Of a stretch of DNA of 64,000 nt, positions 59,190 to 64,000 are shown in pieces. Location: positions 25,403-89,402 of IMG/VR virus record IMGVR_UViG_3300022925_001882. One strand, 5' to 3'. The position numbers and the translations under genes are program-made. This DNA comes from a virus. The notes under the pieces were generated by a model. It was not told the DNA's origin, ran no database searches, and worked only from the letters and a program-made list of their open reading frames with translations. Numbering within the stretch: the stretch's first letter is position 1; every line of letters starts with the position of its first letter.

Positions 59190-59891
59190 TCAAAACCGAT
59201 CATCATATTCACTGATTTTAGGGATACCCGGGGGAGGGGGTGCAGTACCTAACATGTCATGCATAGGGAATATATCAGAAATAACTTTTGCTACTGCATG
59301 AGCAATTTCAATGTGTTCTTGTTGTGTACCATTGGCGCCACGTAACTCAATGTAATGAACCCAACTACGTAAGGTACCATTTACATACATTCGACTTACA
59401 GTATTTCCTTCTGGTAGTACTGCCCTTGCTTGTTCTTTAGCAATGCCGTTATCGATAGCCCAGTTGTATGCATCTAGTGAAGCATTGATGACACTACGTT
59501 GCTTGTCTTCCCACATTGCTTGTAACTCTACATCATCAGTAACCACACTGTTCTGTCTATTCTTAGGGTCTTGCAGTCTTGCTTCACGTACTTCAAAGTC
59601 TAAGTCTTTTGTAGGGTCTGCGTAACGTTGACTGAACTCCTGAAAAGAAAATGATCTATGACGTAAAATCTGTCTAGCAATATCACGTGTAGTTTCAATC
59701 TCTAAACATGCTGATACCATTTCAAGTGGTGACCAATGTTTGTGTTTCATCAAATACTTTACAAGTTTTTCACTTGTTTCTTTGTTGTTTTGATTATCAG
59801 GATTACTTACTCTTGCACAGTATGCAACTAAATCTAATGCTGACTCATTAAAGTCCGGTGCTTGTGAATGACTAATTAGTTTAACTTTCAA
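59190..59891 (-). CDS. thyX: Flavin-dependent thymidylate synthase ThyX
   Basis: 233 residues. The signature RHRSFSFQEFSQRY (77-90) is complete. ThyX makes dTMP from dUMP with methylene-THF and FADH2, supplying T for the phage's AT-rich DNA. Start is TTG at 59891 with AAGGA 7 nt upstream; no in-frame ATG is better. Common in marine T4-like phages. A UUCG hairpin lies 25 nt upstream. Confidence 0.93.
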   Translation of the reverse strand: MKVKLISHSQAPDFNESALDLVAYCARVSNPDNQNNKETSEKLVKYLMKHKHWSPLEMVSACLEIETTRDIARQILRHRSFSFQEFSQRYADPTKDLDFEVREARLQDPKNRQNSVVTDDVELQAMWEDKQRSVINASLDAYNWAIDNGIAKEQARAVLPEGNTVSRMYVNGTLRSWVHYIELRGANGTQQEHIEIAHAVAKVISDIFPMHDMLGTAPPPPGIPKISEYDDRF

Positions 59892-59915
59892 GTTTGTTCC
59901 TTATTATAATAGAGT

Positions 59916-59935
59916 GAAGGGACCGAAGTCCCTTC
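59916..59935 (-). terminator. UUCG-tetraloop hairpin between the 59953 gene and thyX
   Basis: GAAGGGAC-TTCG-GTCCCTTC, perfect 8-bp stem. No T-tract follows, so it may be a processing or stability element rather than a terminator. Confidence 0.55.
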
Positions 59936-59952
59936 TATAGTTTACAGAGATT

Positions 59953-60255
59953 TTATAGACCACTTAGTAGTTTATCTGTTTCAGGCTGAACTGCATCTGC
60001 AATTCTTTCTATATTAAGAATAAAATCTATTGATAAGATTTCATCTTCATACTCCTCTAACAGTTTACCAACTATAATTTCTACTGTTTCTGAGTCAAGT
60101 CCTTGTTTTAAGAACTTTTCAATGTTAATGGTTTTTTGCTTACGTCCTGTCATTCGTAAGACTAGTTTTTGCAAAAATTCTACAGGTATTTTATGTTTTT
60201 CTACATCTTCTAGGAGCCGTTCCCAGTCCTGTATTGAACGAGATTTATCTCCCAT
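59953..60255 (-). CDS. Small helical hypothetical protein
   Basis: 100 residues, all helical, charged. GGAGG Shine-Dalgarno directly after a TAAATA box. No known motif; gene order with the next is conserved only within my recollection. Confidence 0.55.
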   Translation of the reverse strand: MGDKSRSIQDWERLLEDVEKHKIPVEFLQKLVLRMTGRKQKTINIEKFLKQGLDSETVEIIVGKLLEEYEDEILSIDFILNIERIADAVQPETDKLLSGL

Positions 60256-60266
60256 CGGAGACCTCC

Positions 60267-60272
60267 TATTTA
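60267..60272 (-). promoter_or_regulatory. Late promoter of the 59953-60255 gene
   Basis: AATAAATA then GGAGG and ATG, 11 nt spacing. Confidence 0.6.
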
Positions 60273-60953
60273 TTTTGCGACTGTTTTCTTACGTGTTGCT
60301 CTTTTCGCAGGTGTCTTCTTTGCTGGTTTCGGCATCATTGCTTTTGCTTCTTTCATCAACCTTTTAGACTCGGCAATTAGACCCTTGGCTTCTGCTTCCA
60401 TGCGTTCTGCTTGTGCCATAAAATCTCTTGCTAGTACATCATCGTTTATTGCCATGTTAGGATCAACAACATTAGTTCCCATAGTAGGCTCAGGTCTTAC
60501 TTGTTCTCCGATTAGACCTTCTTTTCTACGTCTAACATCTGCTGGGTCTTGTAGACCTGCTGATGCATCTGCTTCTGCAAGTTTGCGAGTTGCTTCTTCG
60601 CCTGCTTTCATTTCGCCTAAGATTTTGTTCAATTCATCTAAACGAATTGATTGATTAGGACCCGGTGTCATTACAACATCTTCGGTTCTAATCTTCTTAA
60701 GCATTCCTTCTGAGTGTAATACTTGAAGGATACGATCACCTGACTTAGTATATTGTCTGTTTAACGCATCAGCAAGTTCTTCACTATTCTGACCGATATC
60801 ACTTTCAATAGTTTCCATTAATGGATCGTGGATATTTTGATTCAACAATTGTGTATATGCTACTAAACACATATGTTCTTCGTTTGGTACTTCACGGAAA
60901 ATCACTGCAACCTTACGATCACCGTGTTTTCCTACGTGTCTTAAAAAACTCAT
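60270..60953 (-). CDS. Conserved-looking phage protein with basic C-terminus
   Basis: 227 residues. The N-terminus MSFLRHVGKHGDRKVAVIFR and EEHMCLVAYTQLLNQ is familiar from marine T4-like phages as an uncharacterised protein. A coiled coil (about 170-205) precedes a Lys/Ala/Pro tail (AKKTPAKRATRKKTVAK) like histone-type DNA-binding tails. AGGAG precedes the ATG. DNA or RNA polymerase contact is conceivable; no motif shows it. Confidence 0.6.
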   Translation of the reverse strand: MSFLRHVGKHGDRKVAVIFREVPNEEHMCLVAYTQLLNQNIHDPLMETIESDIGQNSEELADALNRQYTKSGDRILQVLHSEGMLKKIRTEDVVMTPGPNQSIRLDELNKILGEMKAGEEATRKLAEADASAGLQDPADVRRRKEGLIGEQVRPEPTMGTNVVDPNMAINDDVLARDFMAQAERMEAEAKGLIAESKRLMKEAKAMMPKPAKKTPAKRATRKKTVAK

Positions 60954-60992
60954 TATATAATTTCTCCTGTAAGATTTTTACATTAACAGTAA

Positions 60993-60998
60993 TATTTA
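60993..60998 (-). promoter_or_regulatory. Late promoter of the 60270-60953 gene
   Basis: CATTAAATATTAC; leader contains an AGGAG Shine-Dalgarno. Confidence 0.5.
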
Positions 60999-61033
60999 AT
61001 GCGAATTGAAGTGATGAAAATATTTTTAGAGGT

Positions 61034-61192
61034 TCAATTTGCCCGTTTTATCAACTTGGCATGTTTCTTGTTAAACTTCTTTTGTTTTTTCTCTGGTAAA
61101 GGCTGTAGTAAACATTTACCGCATTTGGTTCCTATAAGATGGTATCTGTCAACCTCGCCTTCTCTAACAGCATGACAGATACATTTAAACAT
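61034..61192 (-). CDS. BFD-like [2Fe-2S]-binding small protein
   Basis: 52 residues from ATG 61192, directly after the stop of the upstream gene. C4-x-C6 (FKCICHAV) and C24-x2-C27 (GTKCGKC) give the CxC...CxxC ligand set of bacterioferritin-associated ferredoxin, with the family's 'G-x-x-CGKC' ending. Spacing between the two Cys pairs is 17 residues versus about 31 in E. coli Bfd, and a basic tail follows. Bfd reduces ferritin-stored iron for release. Here it might feed Fe-S or radical SAM enzymes; inference. Confidence 0.6.
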   Translation of the reverse strand: MFKCICHAVREGEVDRYHLIGTKCGKCLLQPLPEKKQKKFNKKHAKLIKRAN

Positions 61193-61450
61193 CTACGACC
61201 AAGTGAGTTCAAACTGAACTGCTTCTTTTGGATCTTCAAACGCAAATGTCTTTTGATAGTATGACATGAAATCATCATTATCGAGGTTTACGTTGCTGGC
61301 TATAGCAAATCGACCATGCATTCTTTCTAATACCCATTGCATGTTTTCTCTGGTAGCACGTGTTTTTACTATCGTAAAATGAGCAGGGATTTGATCAGTC
61401 AACATACGATTGTTGTACCAAGTATCTAAATTGATGTCCTCAAACTTCAT
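61193..61450 (-). CDS. Small hypothetical protein
   Basis: 85 residues, MKFEDINLDTWYNNRM start, ends with FELTWS. Compact, no motif. ATGA overlap with the gene upstream. One operon with 61447-61611 and BFD-like gene. Confidence 0.6.
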   Translation of the reverse strand: MKFEDINLDTWYNNRMLTDQIPAHFTIVKTRATRENMQWVLERMHGRFAIASNVNLDNDDFMSYYQKTFAFEDPKEAVQFELTWS

Positions 61451-61611
61451 ACGATGTGTTGCTCCCTAGATTTTTTAGCAGTGTGTATTTTACCGCTTTT
61501 GGTTTTATACTCACCAGTGATACCCTTAGTACCACCACTTTCATTTAATAATAAACTCACAATAGCAATCAAACTTGCCATCATGCCTGCGGCTAATATT
61601 ACACCGTCCAT
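61447..61611 (-). CDS. Small membrane protein (54 residues)
   Basis: ATG at 61611 overlaps the previous stop (TAATG) and the stop overlaps the next start (ATGA), a perfect fit to the gap. Residues 4-22 are a hydrophobic span (VILAAGMMASLIAIVSLLL); the rest is basic (KTKSGKIHTAKKSREQ). Function unknown. Confidence 0.65.
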   Translation of the reverse strand: MDGVILAAGMMASLIAIVSLLLNESGGTKGITGEYKTKSGKIHTAKKSREQHIV

Positions 61612-61904
61612 TACTTTCTATCCTCACTTAAATTATAAACAATCTCTACTTGTTCTAATAACTTACTTAGAGCAGGATTGTTTTTAGAGACTTCTAGTAT
61701 ATCTCTATACATGTGCCATCGTTCATAAAATTTCTTTTCTTCTAACATTTCTGGGTTTTCGTAAACCTTTTTTCTTTGTGCCATTTCATGTACACCTAAC
61801 GGTCTTGCATACACTGTGTTGCCACCGTCTGGTGATTCGTAAATGAACTTATCCTCTGGGCCTGCATTAGCAGGCCTGTGAGGTTCTAAATGATCTTTGC
61901 TCAT
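61611..61904 (-). CDS. Small hypothetical protein after the VWA gene
   Basis: 97 residues, charged and helical (KVYENPEMLEEKKFYERWHM). Starts inside the end of the VWA gene (4-bp ATGA overlap). No known motif; partner to the VWA protein is possible. Confidence 0.6.
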   Translation of the reverse strand: MSKDHLEPHRPANAGPEDKFIYESPDGGNTVYARPLGVHEMAQRKKVYENPEMLEEKKFYERWHMYRDILEVSKNNPALSKLLEQVEIVYNLSEDRK

Positions 61905-63193
61905 GCGGCTTGTTTATGTTTATGCTCATCATAGATTGCCCAAGTACCGAAAGGGGGATTCGGCTCAGGATCACCATGAATAATCCATGTAGTGTCGCAA
62001 TAGTTTTCATCGCCCCAACTACCAAACGGGTAACCATCTGTGAATACAATTAGACGATTGGGTACACGACCTTCGTTTTTAAGATAGTTAAAGATACAAT
62101 CAAAGTCAGTACCACCGCCACCGTAGATTTCGTAGTCAGTGATTTCATCTAAGTTGTCACTGTCGAATGTTTGTGGATTGTAAACTTCAGTATCAAAACA
62201 ATGTACATGAATTTTGTAGTTAGTAAATGTCTCCATAATACCTTGAATCTCTGAAAGGAAAAAGGTTCCTTGTTCAGATCCAATAGACCCTGACATATCT
62301 AAAAACACATCAATGTCAATCATTTCGCCTGGAGTCATACCTGGCATGATTGCATCCTGATGCCAACCCCTACGAGAAGGTTTGATAAAAGAATAGTCAT
62401 TGTTCATTGTGCTGGTCAGATTAGTTTGAATAATGTCGTCCCAGGGCATTACAGGAGATGTTAAATCTTTAACTAAACGTTCAACACCTTTGGGTAATGA
62501 TCCTGCTTCAGCACCTTGAGCCGCATTGATGATTGCTTCCTTCATCTCCTGCTTGAGTGCATCCTTTTCTTCCTTAGACATTTTGACTGGACCGGGCTTG
62601 TCACCTTCTTCGCCATCACCATCACCAGCGCCTGCACCCTCGCCTTCTAAATGTTCATCAAGCAATTGCTCAAGCAACTGGTCAATGTCAATAACTTCTG
62701 CATTTTCATACAGAATGTCATAGACTTGCTCTGCTGACATACGGTCATATTTGTAGTCATACAAGCAAGGAACAGTAGTGATGAACTCACCAATGTTGTG
62801 ATTTTTCAAATCTGCGTTGACACAATAGTCATCAGCAATGTTCCATAGTTGAGGATCTCTAGTACCTCTACGATCCATGTGATCATAAACTACGTGGAGT
62901 ACCTCATGTGCTACAAGAAATTCTACTTCCTTCTTCTTTAGCATCATAATGAAACGTGCATTGTAGTAAAAATGCTTGCCATCAGTTGCGGCAGTTGGAC
63001 ACCATTCATCAGCATTGATGAGTGTCAAACGAGTAGCAAGATTACCAAAGAATGAATGTCTGAGTAAGAGTGCAATACGGGCAGTGATAAGACGATCACG
63101 GGCTTGTGCATCTACTTGAGGGTCTGTAGGACCTACTAGATGAGCCAGTTTGCTTTCTTTGTCGTTATTAGTTGTTGAAGAATTCTTAGTCAT
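61901..63193 (-). CDS. VWA-domain protein with metallopeptidase-like N-terminal half
   Basis: 430 residues. HEVLH at 96-100 is an HExxH zinc motif in a DUF2201-type domain. An acidic linker (EGEGAGAGDGDGEEGDK) follows at about 183-199. The C-terminal VWA domain has MIDAS DMSGS (299-303) and GGGGTDFD near 343. Such proteins work with MoxR-type ATPases, one of which lies directly upstream. Cleavage activity is unproven. Its sigma70 promoter shares the CCCAAAGG box with the AAA gene at 36.3 kb. Confidence 0.8.
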   Translation of the reverse strand: MTKNSSTTNNDKESKLAHLVGPTDPQVDAQARDRLITARIALLLRHSFFGNLATRLTLINADEWCPTAATDGKHFYYNARFIMMLKKKEVEFLVAHEVLHVVYDHMDRRGTRDPQLWNIADDYCVNADLKNHNIGEFITTVPCLYDYKYDRMSAEQVYDILYENAEVIDIDQLLEQLLDEHLEGEGAGAGDGDGEEGDKPGPVKMSKEEKDALKQEMKEAIINAAQGAEAGSLPKGVERLVKDLTSPVMPWDDIIQTNLTSTMNNDYSFIKPSRRGWHQDAIMPGMTPGEMIDIDVFLDMSGSIGSEQGTFFLSEIQGIMETFTNYKIHVHCFDTEVYNPQTFDSDNLDEITDYEIYGGGGTDFDCIFNYLKNEGRVPNRLIVFTDGYPFGSWGDENYCDTTWIIHGDPEPNPPFGTWAIYDEHKHKQAA

Positions 63194-63225
63194 GTGTCAG
63201 TTCCAGTTGTCTAAAGTATTTAATA

Positions 63226-63254
63226 ATTATAGCACCTTTGGGGAGACATGTCAA
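63226..63254 (-). promoter_or_regulatory. Consensus sigma70 promoter of the VWA gene with CCCAAAGG box
   Basis: Perfect TTGACA (63254-63249) and TATAAT (63231-63226), 17-bp spacer containing TCCCCAAAGGTGC. Aligns with the AAA-gene promoter P1 at 24 of 29 positions. A TAAATA box at 63217-63222 lies just downstream. Confidence 0.85.
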
Positions 63255-63256
63255 GC

Positions 63257-63304
63257 AAAAAGTTCGGGAAAGTGTAAGGAATGTCTCGGACCTTACACTC
63301 TCCC
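63257..63304 (-). terminator. Rho-independent terminator of the MoxR-type gene
   Basis: GGGAGAGTGTAAGG / CCTTACACTTTCCC, 14-bp stem with one G-T pair, 11-nt loop, then GAACTTTTTG on the minus strand. It separates the MoxR-type gene from the VWA-gene promoter. Confidence 0.85.
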
Positions 63305-63316
63305 AGGTCAGCAATT

Positions 63317-64000
63317 TTAGTTGCCAGCCTCAACAATGTAGTTACCATAACGTTTATGGAAGTCATCAAAGTTCTTCAATTGAGAAGGTTCGATTGGTAA
63401 CTTGTAAGTTTTCAGTGCAACTTTTGCACCCATAACCACTAACTCTGTTTCAAAGTTAGCCATGATATAGCCAAAGAAGTTATCGCACATTTCGTGGAAC
63501 TTCTTGTTATCGACCTTATCAGTCTCAAGGGCACTTTTAAGTTCGTAGCACATTGAGATAGTCAAGGAATACATTGCAGAGATTTCTTTGACAGACAGTT
63601 CTTTGACTTTGCCTGACAAGATATCAGATGGGTTGGGCATTTTACTAGCAATCTTACGATGTGCTACAAACTTAGTAGCAAGACCCTCACCAACAGTACC
63701 AGCAACAAGATTGTACAGAGTATCGGGATCCATATCCTCTTCTTGTAGCAATTGAGACACAAATGTCCATGTACGTGGGGTAGCAAATGCACGTGAAGAA
63801 GACTTAGCATCGAAATCATACAAGTCCTGCTTTGCAAATGACAAGTAACCAACTACGTCCTCATGCACTTGATTTTCGATAGCCCAGTTTTGCCATGAAG
63901 CAAAGTCAGGACGCATTTCTAAATGAATGAAACGATTAGCAAGGGGCATCGGCATACGATATGTGACACCTTTGTCAGAGTCACGGTTACAGCGGCTACA
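63317..64000 (-). CDS. MoxR-type AAA+ ATPase, C-terminal part (N-terminus outside window)
   Basis: Frame open to the right edge: 227 residues, not the 212 that start at an internal ATG. The first visible residues (CNRDSDKGVTYRMPMPLANR then FIHLEM) are the sensor/pore region of MoxR-family ATPases ('N..D..G..Y.MP.PLANRF'). The remainder is the helical lid (SVKEISAMYSLTISMCYELK). Works with the VWA protein downstream, as in many bacteria and phages. A strong terminator ends it. Confidence 0.8.
   Translation of the reverse strand, partial: CSRCNRDSDKGVTYRMPMPLANRFIHLEMRPDFASWQNWAIENQVHEDVVGYLSFAKQDLYDFDAKSSSRAFATPRTWTFVSQLLQEEDMDPDTLYNLVAGTVGEGLATKFVAHRKIASKMPNPSDILSGKVKELSVKEISAMYSLTISMCYELKSALETDKVDNKKFHEMCDNFFGYIMANFETELVVMGAKVALKTYKLPIEPSQLKNFDDFHKRYGNYIVEAGN

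Noticed and set aside
59892-59915. Sigma70 promoter for thyX at the TATAAT in the leader.
   Set aside because: No acceptable -35 hexamer at 16-18 bp.
1-64000. Prophage or integrated element with attachment sites.
   Set aside because: No integrase, no flanking host genes, no repeated ends; gene content is that of a lytic T4-like virus.
1-64000. Photosystem or carbon-metabolism genes (psbA, talC and similar) to assign a cyanobacterial host.
   Set aside because: None found in the window, so host assignment to cyanobacteria is not supported.

Overview
This window is a segment of a T4-like myovirus genome (tailed phage, contractile tail), most like the marine cyanomyophage and pelagimyophage group. 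The evidence is a set of T4-type hallmark genes: tail sheath gp18, neck gp13 and gp14, tail completion gp15, large terminase gp17, recombinase UvsX with UvsY-like protein, ssDNA-binding gp32, helicase gp41, primase gp61, helicase UvsW, a gp62-like clamp-loader subunit and a DexA-like exonuclease. T4-type late promoters (TAAATA) occur throughout. The DNA is AT-rich and densely packed, with ATGA, TTGA and TAATG start/stop overlaps. There is no integrase, no rRNA or tRNA gene, no CRISPR array and no photosystem gene. The host cannot be named from sequence; a TonB-dependent receptor gene and secreted proteins point to a Gram-negative marine bacterium.

Layout. 1-10.6 kb: tail sheath (cut by the left edge), neck and tail-completion genes, dNMP kinase, an SGNH-fold protein, Nudix hydrolase and an XhlA-like membrane protein. 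10.6-15 kb: a 1386-residue tail-fibre-like protein. 15-25.5 kb: PD-(D/E)XK nuclease, SGNH protein, A-type Fe-S carrier, probable prohead or virion proteins, a ligase-like protein, then gp41 and gp61. 25.5-39.6 kb: peptide deformylase, a very short DnaE-like protein, DexA-like exonuclease, PhyH-type oxygenase, gp62-like protein, UvsW, a TonB-dependent receptor, AAA ATPase, UvsY-like, UvsX and gp32. 39.8-44.9 kb: a rightward four-gene cassette of two secreted proteins (one with a long Asn/Thr repeat) and two membrane/coiled-coil proteins. 44.9-54 kb: virion proteins, a bL33-like ribosomal protein, terminase, methyltransferase and a 3TM holin. 54-59.2 kb: a surface-sugar-type cluster (glycosyltransferase-like protein, DegT aminotransferase, radical SAM enzyme, NAD-dependent epimerase). 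59.2-64 kb: ThyX, small proteins including a BFD-like [2Fe-2S] protein, a VWA/metallopeptidase protein and a MoxR-type AAA ATPase cut by the right edge.

Expression. Two promoter classes can be read directly. Early promoters have perfect or near-perfect sigma70 hexamers, usually 17 bp apart, before dNMP kinase, iscA, gp61, the AAA ATPase (two), gp32 and the VWA gene. Two of these, 27 kb apart, share an extra CCCAAAGG box in the spacer. Late promoters are TAAATA boxes. In eight cases the box lies exactly 5 nt before the start codon, which predicts leaderless late mRNAs; other late genes have longer leaders with a Shine-Dalgarno and sometimes hairpins and a short upstream ORF.

Most notable: a phage-encoded TonB-dependent receptor together with two Fe-S proteins; a 193-residue condensed DnaE-like protein that keeps all three catalytic Asp positions; a bL33-like ribosomal protein; the Asn/Thr-repeat secreted cassette; T4-like capsid-targeting N-termini on several unknown proteins; and the shared-operator early promoters of the AAA/VWA genes.
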